Positions 24,221 through 31,426 of a stretch of DNA of 32,327 nucleotides are shown here, piece after piece. The stretch's first letter is position 1, and every line of letters starts with the position of its first letter. Under the pieces are notes generated by a model that ran no database searches, had not been told where the DNA came from, and was given only the letters and a program-made list of their open reading frames with translations. Source of the stretch: Dehalococcoidia bacterium (GTDB taxonomy: Bacteria; Chloroflexota; Dehalococcoidia; JAUSIH01); assembly GCA_030648205.1 (NCBI GenBank), contig JAUSIH010000057.1, positions 1 through 32,327 on the forward strand. Reading direction: 5' to 3'. Made by a program: the position numbers and the translations under genes.

Positions 24221-24889
24221 ATGGCAACCAGGGAGCGGCTGCCCCGCGAGGTCATGGCGATGCGCATCGCGCGGGAGCTGAAGGACGGCTACTACGTCAA
24301 CCTGGGCATCGGCATCCCGACGCTTGTCTCCAACTACATTCCGCCGGAGATGACTGTCATCGTGCACTCGGAGAACGGCATCCTGGGCGTCGGCCCTCTC
24401 GCCGAGCCGGGGCAGGAGGACTTTGAGCTTATCAACGCGGGGGGCCAGCATGTGACCCTCGTCCCCGGCGGCTGTTTCTTCCATCACGCCGACTCCTTCG
24501 CCATGGTGCGCGGCGGACACATTGACGTGACCGTCCTCGGCGGCCTTCAGGTCTCGGAGAAGGGCGACCTGGCGAACTGGATGATCCCGACCCGCGGCGT
24601 GGGCAGCATCGGTGGCGCGGCCGACCTGGTGTATGGCGCGAAGATGCTCATCGTCGTCATGGAGCATACGGCCAAGGACGGCCAGCCGAAGTTGGTCAAG
24701 AAATGCTCATTTCCCTTGACCGGCAAGGAATGCGTCAAGATAGTGGTCACCGATGTGGCGGTCATTGATGTGACAAAGGAGGGGCTGGTCCTGCGGGAGG
24801 TGGCCCCCGGCTGGACGCCCCGCGAGGTGCAGGCCATCACCGAGCCAAAGCTCATCGTTCCCAAAAGCGTCAAAGAGATGGAGCTATAG
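24221..24889 (+). CDS. CoA-transferase family I, subunit B
   Basis: Beta subunit carrying the catalytic glutamate, Glu51 in HSENGILGVGP, which forms the glutamyl-CoA intermediate. The 222-residue protein shows GYYVNLGIGIPTLVSNYIP, VTVLGGLQVSEKGDLANWMI and the glycine-rich GVGSIGGAADLVYGA, all family features. I chose the ATG at 24221 with GGTGAGG upstream; a GTG three codons earlier is possible. It is 84 bases downstream of the second A gene, and the gap is filled by two palindromes. The operon ends at a 14-base-stem terminator. Confidence 0.92.
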   Translation: MATRERLPREVMAMRIARELKDGYYVNLGIGIPTLVSNYIPPEMTVIVHSENGILGVGPLAEPGQEDFELINAGGQHVTLVPGGCFFHHADSFAMVRGGHIDVTVLGGLQVSEKGDLANWMIPTRGVGSIGGAADLVYGAKMLIVVMEHTAKDGQPKLVKKCSFPLTGKECVKIVVTDVAVIDVTKEGLVLREVAPGWTPREVQAITEPKLIVPKSVKEMEL

Positions 24890-24902
24890 GCGCTAGACAA
24901 AG

Positions 24903-24934
24903 AGAGGGGGCCGTCCGCACGGACGGCCCCCTCT
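24903..24934. terminator. Bidirectional-type terminator between convergent units
   Basis: A perfect 14-base stem AGAGGGGGCCGTCC/GGACGGCCCCCTCT with loop GCAC. It sits between the CoA-transferase B gene (plus, ends 24889) and the Ig-like protein gene (minus, ends 24953). On the minus strand it is followed by CTCTTTGTC; on the plus strand only weak T content follows. It may serve both sides. Confidence 0.8.
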
Positions 24935-24952
24935 GCCAGACCGGGGAGGGTT

Positions 24953-26230
24953 TTAGTCCTCGCCCTTGCCGCGGCCTTGCTTGCCGTGGTCTTTCCGAAG
25001 GCCCGGAGGAACAAACTGAGTGCCGCGCCCGTCATCACCGTTGGAGAACGACAGTTTGTCGTTGCCGCCGGAGCGCGAGGCCGTACCCATCATCTTGTCC
25101 AGACGCTGTTCAAGCTGGTCCAGGCGCTTGTTCATCTGCTCCCGGAGCCGCTCGATCTGGTCTTTCTCCTTCTCCAGTTGTCCCGTGCTCGGAGTCGGCT
25201 GAGGACGCTTCACCTGTGGCTGCGCCTTGGCCACCAGCGTCACCTCACCGTTGATGGTGCCGATAGTCACCTGGTCGTTCACCTGGAACCCCGCCAGACC
25301 CTTCTGACCGCTCTGCGCCGCGGGGACGTACTGGGTCTTGTCGGATACGGTGTACGTTTGGACGTCCGTGCCACCGTTAAGCATAATTGTGATGCTCGTC
25401 TGGGTGACGGCGGTGACCTTGCCCGCGACCGCCTTCAGGGACATCGGATTGCCCTGACCGTCCAGGAACTTCGCCTCTATGCCCAGGAAGTGATCGAAAC
25501 CGATCCGGTGCAGGAGGCCGTTGTATAGGGCCTGAAGCGCCCGGATGCCGATAGGATTCGGCGTTTGTGGAGCTGGCGTGGAAGCGGTCACCGTGAAGGA
25601 CGCGGATGCCGTCTTGGTCACGCCGCTGACGGTCGTGGACGCCTGCACCGCGTTGGCGTAGGTCCCGGCGACAGCGCCCGCGGTGAGCAGGCCGCTGGTA
25701 CTAATGGAGCCGCCGCTGGTGACGCTCCAGGCGAAAGTGGCGCCGGAGATGACGTTGTTGCTGGCGTCGTAGGCGGTGGCGGCGAACTGCTGAGTTGCGC
25801 CCTGAGCCAGAGAGACGCTGGCGGGCGTCACGCCCACGTGGTCCAGCGCGCCAGGCGCCACTGTGAACGAAGCTGTACCGCTCTTGGTCACGCTGTTGAA
25901 CGTGGCGGTGACTTGGACGGCGTTGGCGTAGGTCCCGGCGACAGCGCCCGCGGTGAGCAGGCCGCTGGTGTTAATGGAGCCGCCGCTGGTGACGCTCCAG
26001 GCGAAGGTGGCGCCGGGGATGATGTTGTTGCTGGCGTCGTAGGCGGTGGCGGCGAACTGCTGAGTTGCGCCCTGAGCCAGAGAGACGCTGGCGGGCGTCA
26101 TGGTCACATGGTCCAGCGCGCCGACCGCCTGAGCCGAGGCGGACCGCATCAAGGACGGCGACAGGACGGCCAGGAGACCGAAGCCTCCGACCACTAGTGC
26201 GACCAGCAGGCGAGTAAACAATGCTTTCAT
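24953..26230 (-). CDS. Secreted protein with two bacterial Ig-like domains and a coiled coil
   Basis: A 425-residue exported protein. A signal peptide (residues 1 to about 33, ending SASA) precedes two Ig-like domains of the BIG2 type (about 38-127 and 128-217), each with VTPASVSLAQGATQQFAATA and FAWSVTSGGSI. A linker and a beta-rich domain follow (about 235-335) with VAGKVTAVTQTSITIMLNGG and LAGFQVNDQVTIGTINGEV, which looks like the DUF5666 kind. After it come a charged coiled coil (KEKDQIERLREQMNKRLDQL, about 345-377) and a basic Gly-rich tail. There is no LPxTG sorting signal and no lipobox. The ATG overlaps the stop of a small upstream ORF as ATGA, with GAGGAGGG as ribosome site. A surface or adhesion role is likely but unproven. 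Confidence 0.85.
   Translation of the reverse strand: MKALFTRLLVALVVGGFGLLAVLSPSLMRSASAQAVGALDHVTMTPASVSLAQGATQQFAATAYDASNNIIPGATFAWSVTSGGSINTSGLLTAGAVAGTYANAVQVTATFNSVTKSGTASFTVAPGALDHVGVTPASVSLAQGATQQFAATAYDASNNVISGATFAWSVTSGGSISTSGLLTAGAVAGTYANAVQASTTVSGVTKTASASFTVTASTPAPQTPNPIGIRALQALYNGLLHRIGFDHFLGIEAKFLDGQGNPMSLKAVAGKVTAVTQTSITIMLNGGTDVQTYTVSDKTQYVPAAQSGQKGLAGFQVNDQVTIGTINGEVTLVAKAQPQVKRPQPTPSTGQLEKEKDQIERLREQMNKRLDQLEQRLDKMMGTASRSGGNDKLSFSNGDDGRGTQFVPPGLRKDHGKQGRGKGED
25651..26120. repeat. Tandem duplication of an Ig-domain coding unit, period 270 bases
   Basis: 25651-25850 and 25921-26120 are nearly identical at DNA level with an exact 270-base offset, which encodes one 90-residue Ig-like domain. 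Identity covers stretches of more than 40 bases, including silent positions, which suggests a recent duplication or gene conversion. Confidence 0.88.
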
Positions 26231-26358
26231 CGGACCCTCCTCATAATAGTGCGCGTGGATTCAATGGACACCTGGACTGTGTACGGCACCAGCACTCCTC
26301 TGGGGGCGGCGACGCCCTCCGTCAGGGAAGCCAGCACCCTGGCGATGAATCCCTTCAT
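26227..26358 (-). CDS. 43-residue ORF translationally coupled to the Ig-like protein
   Basis: A short ORF, MKGFIARVLASLTEGVAAPR followed by 23 more residues and ending MRRVR. Its ATG has a perfect AAGGAGG 5 bases upstream. Its TGA overlaps the ATG of the Ig-like gene in ATGA. Both features argue for real translation. The N-terminus could form an amphipathic helix; there is no recognised domain. It may work mainly as a leader that couples translation of the downstream gene, or be a small protein in its own right. Confidence 0.55.
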   Translation of the reverse strand: MKGFIARVLASLTEGVAAPRGVLVPYTVQVSIESTRTIMRRVR

Positions 26359-26409
26359 CGTGGCCTCCTTGTAATGTTGATTTCCCTATGGAGAGCTGTT
26401 GCAGTTCCT

Positions 26410-26423
26410 TTTCCGGCCGGAAA
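26410..26423. promoter_or_regulatory. 14-base palindrome upstream of the small ORF
   Basis: TTTCCGGCCGGAAA is a perfect palindrome without a spacer, about 50 bases upstream of the small-ORF start. It may be a regulator site. No regulator is adjacent. Confidence 0.35.
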
Positions 26424-26500
26424 TATGTCGTGCTGTTGCTCTCGTTTCTGAAAACGTGGGGGCGCGGGAAAGGTTAGGGGTCGGACGGCGGTCTGCGTCG

Positions 26501-26597
26501 AGAGGGTACTAAGGTACTGGGCTAAGAGCCCGGCGACTCGGAAGGTGGCCTTTTGGTCAGCCCGTTGCCACGCCAGGCTGTCTCTGTGCGTCCCTCT
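26501..26597 (-). ncRNA. Candidate structured RNA in the leader of the small ORF/Ig-protein unit
   Basis: Outer arms AGAGGG (26501-26506) and CCCTCT (26592-26597) can close a structure of about 97 bases. Inside are hairpins GTAC-TAAG-GTAC (26506-26517), CTGGGCT-AAG-AGCCCGG (26517-26533) and CAGCC-13 bases-GGCTG (26558-26580). The strand is uncertain; minus is preferred because it would place the element in the leader of the genes below 26358. A separate 8-base inverted repeat, TCCGTCAG/CTGACGGA, lies at 26655-26687. I could not match the element to a known riboswitch. The rest of the 421-base gap (26359-26779) shows no gene. Confidence 0.3.
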
Positions 26598-26779
26598 GAT
26601 TCACCAAGAGTCCCGCGGAGGGGTCTTCATTGTGCTTCCCGTGCTCGAATCCGCTCCGTCAGTTACCACAATGGCAATTCTGACGGAACGAGCGGGCACA
26701 TGAGTCATTGGGCATCGTGGTCTCTCCCCTACGAGGGATGACAGGCCGCCATGCCGCTACGATGCCAGGAGGGGGGAAC

Positions 26780-27496
26780 TTAGTGAGGGTCGGGCTGACC
26801 AGGGGGCGGGGGCGCCTGCCGGTCCAGTTCGTCCACCCACTTCTCGTGGTGCTCCGCTGCCCAGTCGCGCTTCACCCAGCCCACGGTCATGCCGCGGATG
26901 GACTCCCGTGTCGTGGGGTTCAGCAGCGCCATGTACATATGGCCGATCCAGACCGCCACGGCAAGGGCCGTCATAACATCGTGCAGGCCGCCCGCGTTCT
27001 CGACAAGCCATCGTGGGAAGTAGAACCACTTCCACATGATGACGCCGGTGACAAAGAAAAAGAGAACGGTCGCGCCGGTGAAGACCGCGTTCACCTTCTG
27101 GCCCGCGTTGAACCGTCCCTGGGGCGGCGGCATGCGCCTGCCATGGCGGTAGTACGACCAGCCGCGAATCCAGAGCCAGTCGTCCTCCTCCCACCGGTCA
27201 ACGTCGGCGAGGTCCCGCCGCACGGCGCGGCGATTGCCCGCGAGGGCGATGGCGATGGGCGTCAGGACGAGGCCGAATCCGGCGGTGATGTGGACGGCGC
27301 GCACCAGCTCTCGGTCCGCGATGGACGTGGCGAACACAGGGAACAGGATGGCCGCGCCCGTTATCACCAGAAGGAGGAAAACGACGGCGTGGGCCCAATG
27401 GAGCGTCCGCTCCGTCAGGGTGAAGCGGTGAAGGCGGTCGCTAGCCGAAGAGGGGGTTACGTTGGCCCTCGATGTAGGCGTCAATGGGGTATCCAT
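26780..27496 (-). CDS. Membrane cytochrome b subunit (formate dehydrogenase gamma/cytochrome b561 type)
   Basis: A 238-residue membrane protein with about four hydrophobic segments and histidines placed for two b hemes: His33 and His36 in RTLHWAHAVVF, His69 in VHITAGF, His172 in GLHDVMT and His186 in WIGHMYMAL. This pattern fits the cytochrome b561/FdnI family, which passes electrons between the quinone pool and a partner enzyme. It starts inside the end of the molybdoenzyme gene (56-base overlap), so the two should be co-translated and work as a complex. The C-terminus is polar and Pro-rich. The direction of electron flow cannot be read from sequence. Confidence 0.87.
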   Translation of the reverse strand: MDTPLTPTSRANVTPSSASDRLHRFTLTERTLHWAHAVVFLLLVITGAAILFPVFATSIADRELVRAVHITAGFGLVLTPIAIALAGNRRAVRRDLADVDRWEEDDWLWIRGWSYYRHGRRMPPPQGRFNAGQKVNAVFTGATVLFFFVTGVIMWKWFYFPRWLVENAGGLHDVMTALAVAVWIGHMYMALLNPTTRESIRGMTVGWVKRDWAAEHHEKWVDELDRQAPPPPGQPDPH

Positions 27497-28139
27497 AGTT
27501 CTGCCAGTAGCCCACGTCCTGCTTGTCCTTGAACTCTACCCGGTACACCCACTTGGGGCCCTTATAACCATACATATGGGGATTGATGAGCCGGAGTGGC
27601 TGGCCCTGCTCCAGAGGCAACGGCTCGCCGGACATCTCATACGCGAGGATGACGTCCGGCAGGGTGGCTTGTTCCATTGTCAGACTGTCTGTATAGACAC
27701 CGTCGCCGGAGTAGAAGGTGATGTACCTGGCCTGCGGCGTCGGCTGCACCATCCGAACGAGGTCGCGCAGCGCCACGCCCTTCCACGGGACGTTCTTGAC
27801 CTTCCAGCCGGTGACGCACTCGAAGTCGCGGGTCATCGCCGTCGCGGGAAGCTGGGTGACGTCGGCGAAGGTGAAGGTCTGCGGGTTCGCCACAAGACCG
27901 TCCACGCGCAGGCGCCACGTCCGCTGGTCCCACTCCGGGATGCCTTCGGCGGCGTAGATGCGAAAGCCGCGCGCGGTCACGCCGCCGGTGAAGGCGGATA
28001 CGATCGGCTGCAGGGAGAACCCGCTGACGAGGTCGCGGACTTTCTGGCCCGCGATCAGGGCAACGGCTCCCACTCCCAGAAGCCCCAGGAACAGGCGACG
28101 CCCAAAACGGACAGGCTTGTCCGATGTGTTCGGCACCAT
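27441..28139 (-). CDS. Molybdopterin-dependent oxidoreductase, sulfite oxidase/MsrP family
   Basis: A 232-residue protein of the sulfite oxidase fold. A twin-arginine signal (GRRLFLGLLGVGAVAL, Arg14-Arg15) indicates folded export across the membrane. The molybdenum-ligand cysteine is Cys108 in DFECVTGWKVKNVPW. LRLINPHMYGYKGPKWVYRV in the C-terminal part is also typical. It lacks the C-terminal dimerisation domain of true sulfite oxidases and resembles MsrP (YedY), a methionine sulfoxide reductase, in size. Its partner here is an FdnI-like cytochrome b and not the MsrQ type. The substrate is open: sulfite, methionine sulfoxide or another small compound. The ATG has GGGGAGG upstream. Confidence 0.9.
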   Translation of the reverse strand: MVPNTSDKPVRFGRRLFLGLLGVGAVALIAGQKVRDLVSGFSLQPIVSAFTGGVTARGFRIYAAEGIPEWDQRTWRLRVDGLVANPQTFTFADVTQLPATAMTRDFECVTGWKVKNVPWKGVALRDLVRMVQPTPQARYITFYSGDGVYTDSLTMEQATLPDVILAYEMSGEPLPLEQGQPLRLINPHMYGYKGPKWVYRVEFKDKQDVGYWQNYGYPIDAYIEGQRNPLFG

Positions 28140-28186
28140 CGCTCATCCCTCCCCATTTGTAGCGATTGGCCGTACGAGGACTCTTC

Positions 28187-28192
28187 AGTATA
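28187..28192 (-). promoter_or_regulatory. -10 element upstream of the molybdoenzyme/cytochrome unit
   Basis: The minus strand reads TATACT about 50 bases before the start at 28139. No -35 at proper distance is seen; TTGACA occurs nearby but 24 bases away. Confidence 0.3.
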
Positions 28193-28354
28193 TCCGAGCG
28201 GAGTCCACGCGGCAACTGTCAAGTCATAGGGTGTCATAGTTTTCTCGTGTTCTCGTTGAATAGTCATCGTTTCCCCTACGCATGGGGTGAACGACCAACC
28301 CAAGTGCAAGAAGACTCATATTCGCTGGACATTGGCACGAGGCGCGCGAACCAC

Positions 28355-28383
28355 TCGACCGTGACTAAGCGCCATTGTATAAT
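28355..28383 (+). promoter_or_regulatory. Promoter of the UbiD-UbiA-UbiX unit
   Basis: TCGACC and a consensus TATAAT are separated by 17 bases. Transcription would start near 28390, about 42 bases before the UbiD start codon. The rest of the 292-base divergent gap holds no gene I can support. Confidence 0.6.
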
Positions 28384-28431
28384 GCGCTGTACGATTGCGT
28401 GCAAATCTTCACAAATCGTGGGGGCGCGGAC

Positions 28432-29889
28432 ATGGCGTTCAACGACCTGCGCGAGTTCATTGCCTTCCTGGAGAGCAAAGGGGACATACGCCACGTCAAG
28501 GCCCCCGTGAGCCGCGATTTCGAGATAACCGAGATTGTGGACCGCCTCGCCAGGAAGGACGGCGGCCCCGCCCTCCTCTTTGAAAGCGTGACGGGTTTCA
28601 ACGTCCCGTTTCTCATTAACATCTTCGGCACACGGCAGCGCATGGCGTGGGCGCTGGGCGTGGAAGACCTGGACCAGCTCGCTGACCGCGTGCGCGACCT
28701 CCTCAACGTCTTTCGCGAGCCGCCGACAGGGGTGGTGGACAAGCTCCGCGCCCTGGGCAGCATGGCGCAGATGGCCTCCTATCGTCCCCGGACGGTGGGC
28801 CGCGCTCCGTGTCAGGAGGTGGTCCGCACGGGCGACGACGCGGTGCTGGACTGGCTCCCGATTCCTCAGTGCTGGCCGGGCGACGGGGGGCGCTACATCA
28901 CCTTCCCCCTGGTTATCTCCCGCAACCCGGTGACGGGCAAACGCAACGTGGGCACCTATCGGATGCAGGTGTACGACAGCCGCACCACGGGCATGCACTG
29001 GCAGACGCACAAGGGCGGCGCGCAGCACGAGCGCCTGGGCCGCGAGCTGGGACAGCGGAGCATCCCCGTGGCGGCGGTCCTGGGCGCCGACCCGGCGACC
29101 CTCTACGCGGGCACCGCGCCGCTGCCGCCGGAGATGGACGAACTGGTCTTCGCGGGCTTCCTGCGCCGCGAGCCGGTGGAAGTCGTGCCATGCAAGACCA
29201 GCGATCTGGAGGTGCCCGCGCACGCGGAGATCGTCCTTGAGGGCTACGTTGACCCCGCGGAGCATCGCACGGAGGGGCCTTTCGGCGACCATACGGGCTA
29301 CTACTCCCTCGCGGACGAGTACGCCGTCTTCCACATCACCGCCATCACGCACCGCGCCAGGCCCATCTATCCGTCCATCATCGTGGGCAGGCCGCCCCAG
29401 GAGGACTACTGGCTGGGCAAGGCGACGGAGCGCCTGTTCCTCCCCATCATCCAGATGATCCTGCCGGAGGTGGTGGACATCAACATGCCCGCGGAGGGCA
29501 TCTTCCACAACCTCGTCATCGTCTCGGTCAAGAAGGAGTACCCGGGCCATGCCCGCAAGGTGATGTACGCCCTGTGGGGCATGGGGCTGATGATGCTTGC
29601 CAAGGCCATCGTGGTGGTTGACCACTTCGTGAACGTGCACGACCTGTCGGAGGTGGCGTGGCGCGTCACCAACAACATAGACGCGCGGCGCGACTTCGTC
29701 ATCGTGGACGGCCCGCTGGACGACCTTGACCACGCCGCGCCGCTGCCCAAGTACGGCAGCAAGGTGGGCATTGACGCCACGACCAAGGGGCCGTTGGAGG
29801 GCCACACGCGGCCCTGGCCTCCGGATATCGTCATGAGCCCGGAGATCAAGGCGCTGGTGGACCGACGCTGGAAGGAATATGGGATCTAG
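28432..29889 (+). CDS. UbiD-family prenyl-FMN decarboxylase
   Basis: Decarboxylase of aromatic or unsaturated acids that uses prenylated FMN. The 485-residue length fits. DLREFIAFLESKGDIRHV is a typical N-terminus; AVLGADPATLYAGTAPLP, TEGPFGDHTGYYS (about 280-291) and EYPGHARKVMYALWGMG are strong family marks. I chose the ATG at 28432; the frame is open 19 codons further but starts inside the -10 element. UbiA and UbiX genes follow at once, so the enzyme most likely acts in quinone synthesis, as MqnL in the futalosine menaquinone route or UbiD of ubiquinone synthesis. UbiX supplies its cofactor. Confidence 0.93.
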   Translation: MAFNDLREFIAFLESKGDIRHVKAPVSRDFEITEIVDRLARKDGGPALLFESVTGFNVPFLINIFGTRQRMAWALGVEDLDQLADRVRDLLNVFREPPTGVVDKLRALGSMAQMASYRPRTVGRAPCQEVVRTGDDAVLDWLPIPQCWPGDGGRYITFPLVISRNPVTGKRNVGTYRMQVYDSRTTGMHWQTHKGGAQHERLGRELGQRSIPVAAVLGADPATLYAGTAPLPPEMDELVFAGFLRREPVEVVPCKTSDLEVPAHAEIVLEGYVDPAEHRTEGPFGDHTGYYSLADEYAVFHITAITHRARPIYPSIIVGRPPQEDYWLGKATERLFLPIIQMILPEVVDINMPAEGIFHNLVIVSVKKEYPGHARKVMYALWGMGLMMLAKAIVVVDHFVNVHDLSEVAWRVTNNIDARRDFVIVDGPLDDLDHAAPLPKYGSKVGIDATTKGPLEGHTRPWPPDIVMSPEIKALVDRRWKEYGI

Positions 29890-30805
29890 GGCGGCGGGCG
29901 ACGAGAGGATAGAGATCGCGCCGTCCGTGCGGGCGGCGGGCGTCCTCGGCGTGGCCCGGCTGGGCGTGCTGCTGGACGCGGTGCGCTTCGAGCATACCCT
30001 CTTCGCCCTACCCTTCGCCTACCTGGGCGTCATCCTGGCCGCTCGGGGGCTGCCCACCGGGCACCAGCTCCTGTGGGTGACCGTCGCGATGGTGGCGGCG
30101 CGCACCCTGGCCATGTCCGCGAACCGCCTCATTGACTGGCGCCTGGACGCCCTGAACCCCCGCACGGCGGGTCGGGCGCTGCCTCGGGGCATCCTCCGTC
30201 CCATCGAGATGGCGGCGCTGTCTCTGGTCTCCCTTGCGGGCTTCCTGTTCGCGGCGGCCCAGCTCAACCCACTGGCGCTGACGCTGGCGCCCTTCGCCGC
30301 CGTGTTCATCGTCGGGTACTCCTACACGAAGCGTTTCACGTGGCTGAGCCACTTCGCCCTGGGTATAGCCGACGGGATTGCGCCGATGGGCGGCTGGATA
30401 GGCGTGGCGGGCGCACTCCCGTGGGAAGCGATACTGCTCGGACTCGCCGTCGCCACGTGGGTGGGCGGCTTCGACATGATGTACTGCTGCCAGGATTACG
30501 ACTTCGACCGGCGGCAGGGGCTGAAGTCGGTGGCGCAGACGTTCGGGATTGGGGCCGCGCTGCGTTGGTCCGCGGCGATGCACGGGCTGACCTCGGCCTC
30601 TCTCCTCACCCTGGGGATTGTGCTTGGCCTGGGGCCGGTATACTACCTGGGGTGGGCGGTAGCCACGGTGCTGCTCGTTTACGAACACTGGCTTGTCATG
30701 CCGGAGGACCTGTCCCGTCTGGATACGGCGTTCTTCAACGTGAACGGATACCTGGCCATCATCATATTCCTGTGCACCGGGGCGTCGGTGCTGTTCCGGG
30801 TCTAG
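29879..30805 (+). CDS. UbiA-family prenyltransferase
   Basis: Integral membrane prenyltransferase that adds an isoprenoid tail to an aromatic acid. The 308-residue protein has eight or nine hydrophobic segments. The first Asp-rich motif is NRLIDWRLD (Asn82, Asp86, Asp90); the second is in QDYDFDRRQGLKS (about 206-218). Both bind the magnesium-diphosphate of the prenyl donor. It overlaps the UbiD gene by 11 bases, so translation is coupled. In the futalosine pathway the matching enzyme is MqnP; in ubiquinone synthesis it is UbiA. The N-terminal 20 residues are polar and extra. Confidence 0.92.
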   Translation: MGSRAAGDERIEIAPSVRAAGVLGVARLGVLLDAVRFEHTLFALPFAYLGVILAARGLPTGHQLLWVTVAMVAARTLAMSANRLIDWRLDALNPRTAGRALPRGILRPIEMAALSLVSLAGFLFAAAQLNPLALTLAPFAAVFIVGYSYTKRFTWLSHFALGIADGIAPMGGWIGVAGALPWEAILLGLAVATWVGGFDMMYCCQDYDFDRRQGLKSVAQTFGIGAALRWSAAMHGLTSASLLTLGIVLGLGPVYYLGWAVATVLLVYEHWLVMPEDLSRLDTAFFNVNGYLAIIIFLCTGASVLFRV

Positions 30806-30827
30806 CGCCTTTGGCGCGGGAGTCACC

Positions 30828-31418
30828 GTGGAGCCATACGTCATCGGTATAACGGGCGCCAGCGGCGCGCCCCTTGCGAAGCGGGCAGTCGAGCAGCTTC
30901 TGGCCCGCTCGATTCCCGTGGCGCTCACCTGCTCCAGCCACGCGGACCAGGTGTGGCGGCAGGAGCTGGGCGAGAGCTTTGCGACCGCGCTTGAGCGCTT
31001 CCGAAAGGACGGCAACTTCCGTTACTACGAGACGCACGACATGGCGGCGTCCATCTCCAGCGGGACGTACGCCACGGGCGGGATGCTGGTCATCCCGGCG
31101 AGCATGTCGAGCATCGCGTGCATCGCGCACGGCGTGGCGACGAACCTGCTCCAGCGCGCCGCCGACGTCACCCTGAAGGAGCGGCGCCGCCTGGTCATCG
31201 TGCCTCGGGAGACGCCCCTCTCGCTTGTCCATCTGGAGAACATGGTGACGCTGGCCCGGCTGGGCGCGGTCATCCTGCCGCCCATGCCCGCCTTTTACCT
31301 GCATCCAAAGAGTGTGGACGATATCGTGGACTTTGTCGCCGGCAGGGCGCTCCTGGCCCTGGGGGTCAAGGACGCCCTGGACACGCGCTTTCGCTACAAG
31401 GGACAACCAAACTCATAG
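30828..31418 (+). CDS. ubiX: Flavin prenyltransferase UbiX family
   Basis: Makes prenylated FMN, the cofactor of UbiD enzymes, from FMN and dimethylallyl phosphate. The 196-residue length is usual. IGITGASGAPLA (6-17) binds FMN, and MLVIPASMSSIACIAHGVAT plus RRRLVIVPRETPLS are family signatures. The start is GTG with GGGAG upstream, 22 bases after the UbiA stop. Standing next to UbiD, it should activate that enzyme. It could also be named MqnM in the futalosine scheme. Confidence 0.95.
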   Translation: MEPYVIGITGASGAPLAKRAVEQLLARSIPVALTCSSHADQVWRQELGESFATALERFRKDGNFRYYETHDMAASISSGTYATGGMLVIPASMSSIACIAHGVATNLLQRAADVTLKERRRLVIVPRETPLSLVHLENMVTLARLGAVILPPMPAFYLHPKSVDDIVDFVAGRALLALGVKDALDTRFRYKGQPNS

Positions 31419-31426
31419 GAGGGATC

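Noticed and set aside
23171-24667. 498-codon minus-strand frame
   Set aside because: It lies opposite the CoA-transferase genes and has no recognisable domain.
25651-26120. Mobile element because of the direct repeats
   Set aside because: The repeat is in frame, encodes an Ig-like domain and has no transposase or terminal inverted repeats.
26501-26597. Known riboswitch (c-di-GMP, cobalamin) or SRP RNA
   Set aside because: None of the conserved core sequences that I know for these classes is present.
28276-29805. 509-codon minus-strand frame
   Set aside because: It lies opposite the UbiD gene; it is rich in His, Arg and Val as expected of a shadow.
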